A DNA stretch of 45,620 bases from Acidobacteriota bacterium (lineage in GTDB: Bacteria; Acidobacteriota; Vicinamibacteria; Vicinamibacterales; CAVVIG01), in the NCBI GenBank assembly GCA_023265175.1, contig JAHFUI010000015.1, forward strand, positions 1 through 45,620, given 5' to 3'. This document shows, piece after piece, positions 1 through 8,121 of this stretch (position 1 is its first letter; the number at the start of each line of letters is the position of its first letter). A program made the translations under genes and the position numbers. The notes under the pieces are model-generated. The model searched no databases. It was given only the letters and a program-made list of their open reading frames with translations, and was not told the DNA's origin.

Positions 1-1021
1 GATCGAGGACGTACATCACGCCGTTGCGGTTGGCCCACAGCATCACCTTGCGCGGGCGGCCCTGCCACTCGATGTCGGCGAGTGTCGGCACTTGCGTCGC
101 GTCGTAATCGAGCTCGTCGTGCGGCGTGAACTGGTAGTGCCACTTCAGCGTGCCGGTGTCGGCGTCGAGGGCGACGACGCTGTCGCTGTAGAGATTGTCG
201 CCGAGCCGGCTGCGGCCATCCCAGTCTGGCGCGGGGTTGCCCGTGCCGAAGAACACCAGGTTCGTCTCCTGGTCATAGGCGCCGGCATTCCACACGCCAA
301 CGCCGCCCGTCTTCCATGAATCGCCCGACCATGTCTCATGGCCCGGCTCGCCGGGACCGGGAATCGTGTGGAACCGCCAGATCTCCGCGCCGGTCTTCGC
401 GTCGAACGCCGAGATGTAGCCGCGGATCGGGCCGTCGCCGCCGCCGGTGCCGATGATCACCTTGTCCTTGACGATCAGCGGATTGTGCGTGATCGAGTAG
501 CGGTTCCTGGCCTCGGCGACGACGCTGTTCCAGATCTGCTGGCCGCTGCGCGCGTCGATGGCGATGAGATGCGCGTCGACCGTGCCCATGTACAGCGTGT
601 TGCCGAGGATCGCGACGCCGCGGTTGACGCGTCCGCAGCACGGACGCCCTTCAGGCGCCGGCGTATACGTGAACGTCCAGAACGGCCGCCCGGTCGCGGC
701 GTCGAGCGCGACGACGTTGTTGGGCGCTTCGACGGTGTACATGATGCCGTCGACGACGAGCGGCGTCGCTTCGAACTTCTCGAGCGAGTGCGCCTGCCAG
801 ACCCACTGCAGCTTCAGGTTCTTGACGTTGGCCGGCGTGATTTGCGTCAGCGGGCTGTAGCGCTGATTGAACGGCGTGCCCGAGTACGACAGCCAGTTCT
901 GCGGCTCGCGGTCGCCGTGCAGGATGCGATCGAACGTGACCTGCGCATTGAGCGTGACCGCGGCGGCGACGACAATGAGGGTGATGCGGAGGGCGATTCC
1001 AAGAGTGAATCGATGACGCAT
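1..1021 (-). CDS. PQQ-dependent alcohol/glucose dehydrogenase, 3' part outside window
   Basis: Reading the minus strand from an ATG at 1021 gives an unbroken frame of about 340 codons that runs off the window edge, so the C-terminal part is missing. It opens with a hydrophobic export signal (about residues 1-26) and then shows quinoprotein beta-propeller features: QNWLSYSGTPFNQRYSPL, repeated VVALDAATG / LIAIDARSGQQIW blades, and a vicinal cysteine pair C128-C129 (GRPCCGRVNRG), the disulfide ring characteristic of PQQ alcohol dehydrogenases. A GTGNPAPDWDG segment matches the active-site region. These are periplasmic enzymes that oxidise alcohols or sugars and pass electrons to cytochrome c. 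The dihaem cytochrome gene ends 4 bp upstream, so the two are almost certainly co-transcribed, cytochrome first. The family call is firm; the substrate is unknown. Confidence 0.9.
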   Translation of the reverse strand, partial: MRHRFTLGIALRITLIVVAAAVTLNAQVTFDRILHGDREPQNWLSYSGTPFNQRYSPLTQITPANVKNLKLQWVWQAHSLEKFEATPLVVDGIMYTVEAPNNVVALDAATGRPFWTFTYTPAPEGRPCCGRVNRGVAILGNTLYMGTVDAHLIAIDARSGQQIWNSVVAEARNRYSITHNPLIVKDKVIIGTGGGDGPIRGYISAFDAKTGAEIWRFHTIPGPGEPGHETWSGDSWKTGGVGVWNAGAYDQETNLVFFGTGNPAPDWDGRSRLGDNLYSDSVVALDADTGTLKWHYQFTPHDELDYDATQVPTLADIEWQGRPRKVMLWANRNGVMYVLD

Positions 1022-1025
1022 GGGA

Positions 1026-1778
1026 TCAACCCCGTCCTTTCAGCGACGCGAGATAAGTGACGACGTCGGCGATTTCCTGCGGAGTCAGCGTGCCACGATA
1101 CGAGGGCATGGGCGAGGGGATGAAGCCGTGCTCGCGAAGATCGCGCTTCGAGAACGAGCGCAGCGTCTCCTTGGTATCGAGCAGTTGCACCGTGAACGTA
1201 TCGTGGCTGAGCAGCCGGCCGGTGACAACGGTGCCGTCGCGCATGACGACGCGGTAGAAACGATCTGTTGGCTGCACGTCGGCCTCGGGATCGACGAGCG
1301 ACAGCTCCAATTCCAGCGCGCCGCGCAGTGCGCCGATCCGGCTGAGATCGGGGCCGACGCCGGAGCCGACGCCGTCGATGCTGTGACACGTGGCGCAGCG
1401 GCCCCTGCCGTTGACGATGGCGCGCCCACGCGTCGCATCGCCGCGGACGGCGCCGGCGCCAGCCGAGGCGCCGCGCGAGCGAAGATACGCCACGATCTTT
1501 TGCGCCTGCTCGACGGTCATGGTGCTGGCCGGCATCGGCGTGTTGGGGATGCCGGTACGGATGATGCGCACGAGGTCGTCATCGGTCATCGTTCGGCGGA
1601 ACTGACCGCGGCCGAGATCGATGCCGGTGATCACGTCGCCGTCGGGACCGTGGCAGTTGGCGCACGTCTGACGGTAGGCGCGTTCGCCGTCGAGGATGTC
1701 GGCCGCGGTTTCGTGCTGGGCCAGCAGGGTCAACGGAGCCAGGGCGACGATTGCGACAAGAGCAATCCGCACACGCAT
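1026..1778 (-). CDS. exported dihaem cytochrome c
   Basis: 250 residues with a signal peptide (cleavage near LLAQ, residue 20) and two haem c attachment motifs, CANCH at 39-43 and CATCH at 128-132. Each sits in a small cytochrome c domain (MPASTMTVEQAQKIVAYLRS closes the first; PMPSYRGTLTPQEIADVVTYLASLKG closes the protein). The stretch between the second haem site and the end (RFYRVVMRDGTVVTGRLLSHDTFTVQLLD) is the insert often seen in acidobacterial and planctomycete cytochromes that accompany large oxidoreductases. The PQQ dehydrogenase starts 4 bp downstream, so the likely role is periplasmic electron acceptor for that enzyme. The ATG at 1778 is chosen because it gives the intact signal peptide. 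Confidence 0.9.
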   Translation of the reverse strand: MRVRIALVAIVALAPLTLLAQHETAADILDGERAYRQTCANCHGPDGDVITGIDLGRGQFRRTMTDDDLVRIIRTGIPNTPMPASTMTVEQAQKIVAYLRSRGASAGAGAVRGDATRGRAIVNGRGRCATCHSIDGVGSGVGPDLSRIGALRGALELELSLVDPEADVQPTDRFYRVVMRDGTVVTGRLLSHDTFTVQLLDTKETLRSFSKRDLREHGFIPSPMPSYRGTLTPQEIADVVTYLASLKGRG

Positions 1779-1845
1779 GGGGTAATCCTAGATCAGGTTC
1801 ACCGGGCCCAGGTCTAACCTTGCCAAGTAGACGCCTGATGCGTTA

Positions 1846-1864
1846 GCATATGTACAGCATATGC
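1846..1864. promoter_or_regulatory. inverted repeat, probable vapBC operator
   Basis: Perfect 7-bp arms GCATATG / CATATGC (1846-1852 and 1858-1864) around a 5-nt spacer, ending 18 bp before the antitoxin start codon. VapB-type antitoxins usually repress their own operon by binding such palindromes. A GAGGAGA ribosome-binding site follows just after the repeat. The role is inferred from position. Confidence 0.55.
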
Positions 1865-1882
1865 CTGAGGAGATGGAGTCGC

Positions 1883-2116
1883 ATGAACACGGAACGACAA
1901 GTTCGCCTCTTTAGAAACGGCCGTAATCAGGCGTTGCGGATTCCACGCGACCTGGAACTGCCCGGCCGTGCCGCGACCCTGCGAAAGGAAGGCTCTCGCC
2001 TGATCGTAGAACCGTTGGTCGGACCCTCACTCCTCGATGTGCTGGCGAAGCTCAAGCCGCTCGACGAGGAGTTCCCCCGGATTTCGCGTCCCCCGGCAGA
2101 ACCGGTTGAGTTCTGA
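1883..2116 (+). CDS. vapB: VapB-like antitoxin (AbrB/SpoVT fold)
   Basis: 77 residues starting MNTERQVRLFRNGRNQALRIP, the swapped-hairpin DNA-binding motif typical of VapB antitoxins, followed by LIVEPL and a short acidic/proline C-terminal tail that would wrap the toxin. An in-frame ATG exists at 1850 but lies inside the palindrome. The ATG at 1883 is preferred because GAGGAGA sits at the right distance and the DNA-binding motif then begins at residue 1. The stop (2114-2116) is one base from the toxin start, the usual antitoxin-first operon. It should neutralise the downstream PIN toxin and autorepress the pair. Confidence 0.85.
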   Translation: MNTERQVRLFRNGRNQALRIPRDLELPGRAATLRKEGSRLIVEPLVGPSLLDVLAKLKPLDEEFPRISRPPAEPVEF

Positions 2117-2117
2117 C

Positions 2118-2522
2118 GTGACCGGTCTGTATCTGCTCGATACGAACATCCTCTCGCATCTCGTGCGACAGCCGCAGGGACCAGTGGCGGAGCACATTGC
2201 CGACGTGGGCGAAACGAACGTGCTCACGAGTGTCATCGTGGCGTGTGAGCTGCGCTACGGTGCCGCCAAGCGTGGCTCAAGGAGGCTCACGCGGCAGGTC
2301 GAGGCCGTCCTGAGCGCGATGACGATCAGGCCCCTCGAGTCCGACATTGAACGCGTTTATGCCTCGATCCGTGTGGCCCTTGAGAGGAAAGGAACTCCAA
2401 TCGGCGCGCACGACATGTTGATTGCCGCGCACGCGCGGGCCATCGATGCGGTCTGCGTCACCGACAATATCGCCGAGTTCAAACGGGTCCCCGCTCTGAG
2501 GGTTCAGAACTGGCTGAGGTAA
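2118..2522 (+). CDS. vapC: VapC-type PIN-domain ribonuclease toxin
   Basis: 134 residues from a GTG start, beginning VTGLYLLDTNILSHLVRQP. The PIN-domain acidic residues are visible: D in LLDTNI, E in ACELRYG, D in GAHDMLIAAHA, and D in CVTDNIAEF. The length and the order of motifs fit VapC, a Mg2+-dependent RNase that cuts tRNA or rRNA. A longer frame extends upstream inside vapB; the GTG at 2118 is chosen because it falls one base after the antitoxin stop and starts directly at the first beta strand. All four metal-binding acids are present, so the toxin looks active. Confidence 0.88.
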   Translation: MTGLYLLDTNILSHLVRQPQGPVAEHIADVGETNVLTSVIVACELRYGAAKRGSRRLTRQVEAVLSAMTIRPLESDIERVYASIRVALERKGTPIGAHDMLIAAHARAIDAVCVTDNIAEFKRVPALRVQNWLR

Positions 2523-2563
2523 AATCGACGAACCGAGATCTGTTTACCGCTCCGAAGGGCGCA

Positions 2564-2962
2564 ATGCGGGCCTTCGACCAGGAGTGGATTCTCGAGGCGT
2601 TCGATGACCACCCGACCTTCTTCACCAAGAGGATGTTTGGCGGGCTCGCCGTGTACCTCTTCGAGCGCCAGATGCTGCTGCTCGTTGAGCCGACGAAGTC
2701 TGGCCGCTGGAACTGGCACGGGGTGCTGGTCTGCACAGACTACGAGAGTCAACCTTCCATCCGGGCCGAGTTCCCGGCGTTGGCGCCGCACGAGATTCTA
2801 CGAAAGTGGCTATTCCTCGATTCGACCCACGCCGAGTTCGAATCCACCATGACAGCCGTGGCGAAGCACATGGCGAGGAATGACCCGCGATTCGGTATTG
2901 TGCCCCGGACCGGGAAGCCGAGCGTGCAAACGAAGAGGCGCCCGGCACGAGCTCGCGACTGA
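2564..2962 (+). CDS. TfoX N-terminal-domain-like protein
   Basis: 132 residues. The segment FTKRMFGGLAVYLFERQMLLLVEP (about residues 19-42) resembles the 'MFGG' signature of TfoX/Sxy N-terminal domains, followed by WNWHGVLVCTD and EFPALAPHEILRKWLFL. The last 25 residues are basic and proline-rich (TKRRPARARD). Small standalone proteins of this type are common in soil bacteria. Their biochemical role is not known and they need not be competence regulators. It starts about 40 bp after vapC with no obvious terminator, so read-through is possible. The match is from memory of the family motif and could equally be called a conserved hypothetical. Confidence 0.6.
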   Translation: MRAFDQEWILEAFDDHPTFFTKRMFGGLAVYLFERQMLLLVEPTKSGRWNWHGVLVCTDYESQPSIRAEFPALAPHEILRKWLFLDSTHAEFESTMTAVAKHMARNDPRFGIVPRTGKPSVQTKRRPARARD

Positions 2963-3078
2963 TCGTGGGGCGGTGACGCCGCCCAGCATCGTCGTCCGTG
3001 CGGCGAGAGCCGAAGCTGCTCGACGAGGTTCCCGCCCAGAATCGCTTGACCAGCTAGCTCCTCATTGGGACGGTTGGC

Positions 3079-3102
3079 CACGAAGACACGAAAGCACGAA
3101 GA
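3079..3102. repeat. short tandem repeat, three 8-bp units
   Basis: Three consecutive copies of CACGAAGA (the middle one reads CACGAAAG) lie in the non-coding stretch between the TfoX-like gene and the integrase remnant. Nothing else is recognisable in 2963-3116. Confidence 0.6.
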
Positions 3103-3116
3103 AGAAGCGATGCGGC

Positions 3117-3461
3117 TCACCGGTCCACGCCGGTGCGGAGGATGTCAAGAGGACTCCGCGCGGGGTTGCGCAGCTCCTTGACGACGTGAGTGTAGATCAA
3201 ATGGATCTGTCCGACCCTGCTCGTCCACCACGGAACTGCCCGACCGCCGATGCCAGTCTGTTCGCTGGAGGAAGTTGACGAAATAGATGCGGAGCGCGTG
3301 TTCAGCCTGACGCACCTGCCAATCCTGACAGTCACCGCTGCGCTCCAACTCCTCGCAGAACAAGCGCACCTGGTCCGCCAGCGGCTCTTCCGACGCCGCG
3401 CGGCTTTCTCTTTCACAAGCTGGGCCTTGAGGACGAACTCTCCGAACTGCTGCAACGACAC
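3117..3461 (-). pseudogene. integron integrase (IntI-like), broken by deletions and frameshifts
   Basis: Three pieces of a tyrosine recombinase of the integron class are recognisable on the minus strand. From a GTG at 3461 the frame reads VSLQQFGEFVLKAQLVKEKAA, an IntI-type N-terminus. The frame then shifts, and from about 3395 to 3245 another frame reads PLADQVRLFCEELERSGDC then WQVRQAEHALRIYFVNFL and QRTDWHR, the core-binding domain. The catalytic middle (about 230-250 residues, including the Arg/His/Arg box) is absent. The first frame then resumes with IYTHVVKELRNPARSPLDIL at the end, which holds the tyrosine-containing C-terminal motif typical of IntI. With the core deleted it cannot be active. 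The cassette gene and attC site follow on its 5' side in the opposite orientation, exactly as in an integron. Confidence 0.8.
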
Positions 3462-3729
3462 CTGAGGTTCACTCGCAATTGGCGCCTTCCACCCATCCGC
3501 GGGATGCCGTGTTTATGACGCCGGAACCAATCCACGGCTCCCGAGCCAACCGGGGCCGGCAATCCCTTGAGCAAATGGCACTTGACCGGCTCTCACGTAC
3601 TGAGAAGAATGGCCGCATCGACCGGTCGGCGGGCGTCGGCCCAAGCCGGCGCTGCGGGCGGTCAACGGCGATTGGCGCGGTCGAGATATACGAAGCCCGA
3701 CCACACCGCTCAAGTACTACTGGACGCTC

Positions 3730-4569
3730 ATGTCAGAATCGCTTCGCGTGATTGGAAACTCGCAGGAACAGTGGGCACGAGCACTGGGGCGCGATAAGAG
3801 ATGGACGGCGTACGTAGCCGAACTCGGCGATAACCTCTTCCGGAAGGGCCTCAGTTCGGAAACGCAGGCGGACTTCGCAGACGGTGACGGTTCGGAGCTC
3901 CGCAATAGCCCGCGAAGGCCGGCAAAGATGCGGGCCCTGGTATCATCGTCGGCGTTGGCTGTGAACTTCTTCGACGCATGGCGCGTCGTCGACAAGACGG
4001 CGCTGCAACGCGCGCTCGATCTCCAAACTGGCATCGCTGGGTTCCAGTTCGAATTCAAGACACGCGACTACCCGGTTCGCCCGTATTCGCCGAACCTCGA
4101 CATCCTGGTACGGCTCCTCGACGGTCGCGCCGTTGGAATTGAGTCCAAGTTCACCGAACCGTACTCCTCGGATGATGGTCACGGGGTGATTTCGGCAAAG
4201 TACTTCGCCGAGGCGACGGGGTTGTGGCGCACGGCGCGGCTCCCCGCGGCACAGCAGCTGGCAGACCGACTCGAACCTGAATGGATTCACCTCGATGTTC
4301 CGCAATTGCTGAAACATTTGCTCGGCCTCGCATGCGACCCGGAACGGCCTGGCACGCTGCTCTACGTCTGGTATGACACCGGCCGCGCAGATGCGAGCGT
4401 GCATCGTCAGGAGATCGAACGATTCGCTGCCGCAGTTGCGAACGAGCCAGTCGCGTTTCGTCACATCACTTATCAATCACTGTTCGCAGCCCTCGCAGCG
4501 CGTGACGAACCTCTGAGTGGTTGGCATGAGTACATGTGCACGCGTTACTTCAATCCGAGGGCGGGCTAA
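3730..4569 (+). CDS. gene-cassette ORF: PD-(D/E)XK nuclease-like protein
   Basis: 279 residues. The centre reads SPNLDILVRLLDGRAVGIESKFTEPY, with D124 then E138-x-K140. This is the spacing and strand context of a PD-(D/E)XK catalytic core, and the protein resembles a group of putative restriction endonucleases. Upstream it has SSALAVNFFDAWRVV and downstream a helical half with no recognisable domain. No methyltransferase gene is nearby. The stop codon TAA (4567-4569) lies inside the first recombination half-site of the attC, the classic arrangement of an integron cassette. 3462-3729, between the integrase start and this ATG, shows no gene and no clear attI core. Function as a nuclease is inference; a defence or DNA-processing role is possible. 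Confidence 0.75.
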   Translation: MSESLRVIGNSQEQWARALGRDKRWTAYVAELGDNLFRKGLSSETQADFADGDGSELRNSPRRPAKMRALVSSSALAVNFFDAWRVVDKTALQRALDLQTGIAGFQFEFKTRDYPVRPYSPNLDILVRLLDGRAVGIESKFTEPYSSDDGHGVISAKYFAEATGLWRTARLPAAQQLADRLEPEWIHLDVPQLLKHLLGLACDPERPGTLLYVWYDTGRADASVHRQEIERFAAAVANEPVAFRHITYQSLFAALAARDEPLSGWHEYMCTRYFNPRAG

Positions 4570-4666
4570 CAACGCGTTGCTGCTGGCCAACGCCGACCTG
4601 TCGGTAGCGGCCGCTGCGCGGCCGCGTTCTATTAGAGCGTTGGCAGCAGAACGCTATCCGTTACCC
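4564..4666 (+). other. attC site of an integron gene cassette
   Basis: 103-bp imperfect palindrome immediately at the end of the cassette gene. The outer half-sites are GGCTAAC (4564-4570) and GTTACCC (4660-4666), complementary at 6 of 7 positions. The inner arms GCGTTGCTGCTGGCCAACGC and GCGTTGGCAGCAGAACGC pair over 18 bp but leave two unpaired G residues on the left arm. Such extrahelical bases mark the recombinogenic strand of attC sites. The apex contains a secondary hairpin built of two GCGGCCGC blocks. Structure, extrahelical bases and the overlap with the stop codon make this a strong call although the GTTRRRY consensus is not perfect. Confidence 0.8.
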
Positions 4667-4784
4667 AGACATCTCGATTCCCTTCGCTCGGGAGATCCGG
4701 CTGACAATTAAAGGCATTGGAAAACGCAATCGTCATTGCTGCCCTGCAGAACCTCAGGGCAACAGGGAGCACGAAGGAGGCACA

Positions 4785-6455
4785 ATGCCGAAGGGATCCG
4801 ACGCAAACACGCTTGACCGTCGCGCGCTCTTAAGAGGTGCCGCGGCTCTCGCTGGTGCTGCCGCCACCGGCTATTTGCTCCCTGCCCAGAATCGCAACGT
4901 CAACGCCGCCGGAAGCACGGCGGCGGGCGGTTGCCGAACACTCATCATCGCGTCTGACTCCAAAGCCGCCGTCGAGACTACGGCCGGCAAGGTCCGCGGC
5001 TACATCCAGAACGGCATACACGCCTTCAAGGGAATCCCCTACGGTGGACCAACGATGGGAAACGCACGTTTCATGCCTCCCTCCAGACCGATTCCGTGGA
5101 CCGGACTGCGCAGCTCCATGCAGTACGGGCCCGTGTGTCCTCAGCCGAAGTGGTCTCACTGGGAGGACGACGAGCAAGCCTTTTTGTTTGAGTGGAATGA
5201 CGGGCAGCCGAGTGAGGACTGCCTGCGCGTGAACATCTGGACGCCGGGGATTAACGACGGCCGGAAGCGACCAGTCATGGTGTGGATCCACGGCGGCGAC
5301 TTCACGGCGGGCTCGGGCCACGAATTCAAATCCTACGACGGTGAGAATCTGGCCGGGCGCGGCGACGTGGTGGTGGTCACGCTCAACCATCGTTTGAACG
5401 TCCTCGGCTATTTGAACCTGGCTGAGTTCGGCGCGAACTATGTCAGTTCAGCAAATGCGGGCATGTTGGATCTCGTCCGGGCGCTGGAATGGGTACGCGA
5501 CAACATTGCCAGCTTTGGGGGCGACCCGGCCAACGTCCTGATCTTTGGCTATTCGGGCGGAGGCTCCAAGGTGCTGACGCTGATGGCGATGCCTGCGGCC
5601 AAAGGCCTGTTCCACAGAGCCGTCGTTCAGAGCGCGGATCTCAATCAGGGCTTACGCCAGATCACCGTGGAAGACTCAGCGAGGCTGGCTGCCGCGGTTG
5701 TGGCGGAACTCGGATTGAGCCGTCCGCGGATCGATCAGATTCAGACGATCCCCTACCAGCAACTGTGGGACGCGGCCAGTGCCGCGGTCAAGAAGCTCGC
5801 CCCGCCGCTGCACGGTGGCTGGGGGCCGGTCGTCGACGGGGCGATCCTTCCTCATCACCCGTTCGATCCGGTCGCTCCTGCCATCTCCGCAAACGTACCG
5901 ATGATGATCGGCACCGTACTGAACGAGAGGGCAGGAAGAGAGTCGCTCACCGAGGCGGAGCTGAAAAAGGAATTGGCGGACCGGTTCGGCCTGCGCGCTC
6001 AGCAAATCCTCGAGGTGCTTCGTCGGACGTACCCGAAAGCCAAACCTGGAGAGCTGGCGGGACTGTCAAGGACGAACCGGACCGTCCCTTTCACCCAGGC
6101 GACGCGCAAGGCGGCGCAGAACGCCGCGCCAGCCTACATGTATCTGTTCGCCTGGCAGACGCCGCTGCTTGACGGCCGGCCACGAGCATTCCACGGCAGC
6201 GAATTGGCCTTCGTCTTCTACAACACTGATCGCTGTGCGCACATGACGGGAGGCACCGACGACGCGCGGGAGCTGGCCGCCAAAGTCAGCGACGCCTGGA
6301 TCACCTTCGCCCGGAAAGGCGATCCGAACCACAGAGGCCTGCCTCAATGGCCGATTTTCACAGCGGACAAGGGCCCCGTGATGATCTTTGACAACAAATG
6401 CCAAGTACAGAACGATCCCGAGCGTGAACTCCGGGAGATGTTGACGCGATCATGA
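4785..6455 (+). CDS. exported type-B carboxylesterase (Tat-type signal)
   Basis: 556 residues of the alpha/beta-hydrolase carboxylesterase/lipase family. The N-terminus has a twin-arginine-like signal ([23 protein letters not shown]). The catalytic triad is visible: Ser257 in FGYSGGG, Glu381 in NERAGRE, and His470 in [10 protein letters not shown]. The oxyanion-hole motif is VWIHGGDF and the [11 protein letters not shown] signature precedes it. An AAGGAGG ribosome-binding site lies 8 bp before the ATG. It would hydrolyse carboxylic esters in the periplasm or outside the cell; the substrate cannot be read from sequence. It lies just beyond the attC site but looks like an independent chromosomal gene with its own upstream region (4667-4784). 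Confidence 0.88.
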   Translation: MPKGSDANTLDRRALLRGAAALAGAAATGYLLPAQNRNVNAAGSTAAGGCRTLIIASDSKAAVETTAGKVRGYIQNGIHAFKGIPYGGPTMGNARFMPPSRPIPWTGLRSSMQYGPVCPQPKWSHWEDDEQAFLFEWNDGQPSEDCLRVNIWTPGINDGRKRPVMVWIHGGDFTAGSGHEFKSYDGENLAGRGDVVVVTLNHRLNVLGYLNLAEFGANYVSSANAGMLDLVRALEWVRDNIASFGGDPANVLIFGYSGGGSKVLTLMAMPAAKGLFHRAVVQSADLNQGLRQITVEDSARLAAAVVAELGLSRPRIDQIQTIPYQQLWDAASAAVKKLAPPLHGGWGPVVDGAILPHHPFDPVAPAISANVPMMIGTVLNERAGRESLTEAELKKELADRFGLRAQQILEVLRRTYPKAKPGELAGLSRTNRTVPFTQATRKAAQNAAPAYMYLFAWQTPLLDGRPRAFHGSELAFVFYNTDRCAHMTGGTDDARELAAKVSDAWITFARKGDPNHRGLPQWPIFTADKGPVMIFDNKCQVQNDPERELREMLTRS

Positions 6456-6471
6456 CTCGGACGGAAACGAG

Positions 6472-6786
6472 CTACGGCAAGCGTGTTTGCCAATATCCCG
6501 GCTTCCGGCGATCATGCGCGATCGCCAGAATCCGAATCTCGGTTGCCGTCTCGAGGTAAATGACGTGGTACGGAAAGCGGGCCACGGCACGACGACGAAT
6601 CGGCAACTCGGAGGCGACCCGCGGAACTGAGCCGCCGGCCCGCGGCATCGCCACGATGTGATCGACGGTGGCGTTAACGGCATCGAAGAACTCGATGCCC
6701 AGGTGCTCCCGGCGCTCTTCGTACCATCGACCGGCGAGCCGATACTCGGCGTCCGCTTCGTCCTCAAATCGAACGCGCGGATTCAC
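6472..6786 (-). CDS. ParE/RelE-family toxin
   Basis: 104 residues with the RelE/ParE layout: MNPRVRFEDEADAEYRLAGRWYEERREHLG forms the N-terminal helical hairpin, FDAVNATVDHIV the next helix, and VARFPYHVIYLETATEIRILAIAHDRRKPGYW the C-terminal sheet. The start overlaps the antitoxin stop by 4 bp (ATGA), so translation is coupled. Such toxins poison DNA gyrase (ParE) or cut mRNA on the ribosome (RelE). The Phe-Pro-Tyr and AHDRRKPGYW end is closer to the ParE-like group. It appears full length. Confidence 0.85.
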   Translation of the reverse strand: MNPRVRFEDEADAEYRLAGRWYEERREHLGIEFFDAVNATVDHIVAMPRAGGSVPRVASELPIRRRAVARFPYHVIYLETATEIRILAIAHDRRKPGYWQTRLP

Positions 6787-7028
6787 CTCCGGCGCAGTTC
6801 GGCTTCGGCGCGACGGCGAACATCCTCCCAGGGAATCCCGGCCGTCTCGCCCGTCATCACCCGACGGGCGCGTCGCTCAACTTCCGCGGCCCAGGCGGCT
6901 TCGACTTCGGCCGGATCCTCGGCTGTCGCATCGTCCAGACTGGCCAGAAGCTCGGCCGCGAGATCGGCGCGCTCCTTGACGGGCAACGCCATCGCTTCAC
7001 GTAAAAGCTCTTGCGCCCGTGGGGACAT
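6783..7028 (-). CDS. addiction-module antitoxin
   Basis: 81 residues: MSPRAQELLREAMALPVKERADLAAELLASLDD, then an acidic linker and AAWAAEVERRARRVMTGETAGIPWEDVRRRAEAELRR. This is the pattern of the putative addiction-module component family (helix with LP..ERA.LA..LL.SLD and a C-terminal W.EV..R). It precedes and overlaps the ParE-like toxin by 4 bp. It should bind and neutralise the toxin and probably represses the pair. Confidence 0.85.
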   Translation of the reverse strand: MSPRAQELLREAMALPVKERADLAAELLASLDDATAEDPAEVEAAWAAEVERRARRVMTGETAGIPWEDVRRRAEAELRRR

Positions 7029-7055
7029 GAGGCCATTCTACACCTCACGACGGCA

Positions 7056-7122
7056 GCCCAACATGCGCTGGAGCCGACGGCGCGGAACTGACGCTGGCGC
7101 GCCGCGGCTCAGCGCTCACATT
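7056..7122. other. degenerate attC-like palindrome
   Basis: GCCCAAC at 7056-7062 fits the RYYYAAC half-site. The arms GCGCTGGAGCCGACGGCGC (7065-7083) and GCGCCGCGGCTCAGCGC (7099-7115) pair with an extra G and an extra A on the left arm, resembling attC extrahelical bases. The right outer half-site is degenerate (ATTGAAG near 7120). It lies 28 bp from the start of the toxin-antitoxin pair, a common cassette cargo. The remainder of 7029-7254 shows no gene. It may be a relic attC or a chance hairpin. Confidence 0.35.
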
Positions 7123-7254
7123 GAAGGCGAGATTCTCGGGCTCGAATGCAGTGCAGCCGATTCGCTCGTCGACGAATTGCACGAATTCTTGACATGAACA
7201 CCGAACTGTCTTAGCGTCAGCCCCTCTTTGAAGATTCCTTAAAGAGGCACGCTG

Positions 7255-8121
7255 ATGCAAGAATTCGCATCGAGGGGAAGGCCGGCTGACTGGTGCATCG
7301 GATTCGCGGTCGCCTGCGTGGTGGTCGCGCCGCTCTTGGCGCAACAGGTGCCGCAAAGTGGCCAGGCGGGCGCAACGCCCCGGTTCGCGACGCCGGTTCC
7401 GCGGGCGCCGTTGTTCTTCCGCGAGGGTTGGCGGCAGGTCGGCGCATTCGACGAGCGCTCAGGGTTCGACCCGGCGTTTCCTGTCAGCCAGGCGGCTGTC
7501 ACGACAGCCGAGCTCGAGCTCCACGTCTACGATCCGGCCGCGAACAGAATTCCGGATTTCGCGAAGAACCCTCCGCGAGGGTCCGCTCCGAGAGACTGGA
7601 CCGGCTCGTCGTGCGTCATCCTGTCGGGATACAACCAGGATCCGCCGCCGGCGAAGGTCGTTCACGGCGAGCCATCGGATCCGCCGAATCTGTGGACTGG
7701 CGTGTGTCCTGCTGTCGCCGTCACGCTCCGGGACAAGAGCCGCTACGTGGATCTCACCGGTTTCGCGAAGATCCGCTGGGTGACACGTGTCTCGGGCTTT
7801 CACGTCGTCCGACCAGTCGTCAAGTTGGCCGATGGAACGTGGCTGGTCGGCGATCACACGGACGGCGAGGATCGTCCGGGCGCAGGGAGCGGGGCATCGA
7901 CAGACTTCATTGAGACCGAATTCTCACTCGCGCCGGTTCGATGGCTGAAGCTCGATCCTGTGCGGATGGTGACGGTGGGAACTTGGGTGGAGAAGCCGGA
8001 CTTGAGCAGGGTCGATGAGGTGGGCTTCGCGGACCTCATGGCGGGCTCCGGTCATGGGTGGGGCGGCTTCGTCAACGTTGGCCGCATCGAGGTGTACGGC
8101 ACGCCTGTCAGGCGCTACTAG
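7255..8121 (+). CDS. exported protein of unknown function
   Basis: 288 residues with a signal segment (FAVACVVVAPLLAQQ, about residues 18-31). The rest is predicted mostly beta: WRQVGAFDERSGFDPAFPVSQAAVTTAELELHVYDP early, then two halves with SSCVILSGYNQDPPP and YVDLTGFAKIRWVTRVSGFHVVRPVVKLADGTWLVGDH. The second half resembles the carbohydrate-binding-like beta-sandwich often attached to exported acidobacterial enzymes, but I cannot name a family. Two cysteines flank the central segment. It ends exactly at a hairpin repeat that may act as terminator. It is probably periplasmic or secreted. Confidence 0.7.
   Translation: MQEFASRGRPADWCIGFAVACVVVAPLLAQQVPQSGQAGATPRFATPVPRAPLFFREGWRQVGAFDERSGFDPAFPVSQAAVTTAELELHVYDPAANRIPDFAKNPPRGSAPRDWTGSSCVILSGYNQDPPPAKVVHGEPSDPPNLWTGVCPAVAVTLRDKSRYVDLTGFAKIRWVTRVSGFHVVRPVVKLADGTWLVGDHTDGEDRPGAGSGASTDFIETEFSLAPVRWLKLDPVRMVTVGTWVEKPDLSRVDEVGFADLMAGSGHGWGGFVNVGRIEVYGTPVRRY

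Noticed and set aside
1026-1817. Long plus-strand ORFs opposite the cytochrome and dehydrogenase genes
   Set aside because: They are rich in Arg/Ala/Asp as expected for antisense of GC-rich genes and have no domains; the minus-strand genes explain the region.
3079-3102. CACGAAGA tandem units as a CRISPR array
   Set aside because: There are only three adjacent 8-bp units without spacers. No CRISPR-like repeat-spacer pattern was seen anywhere in the window.
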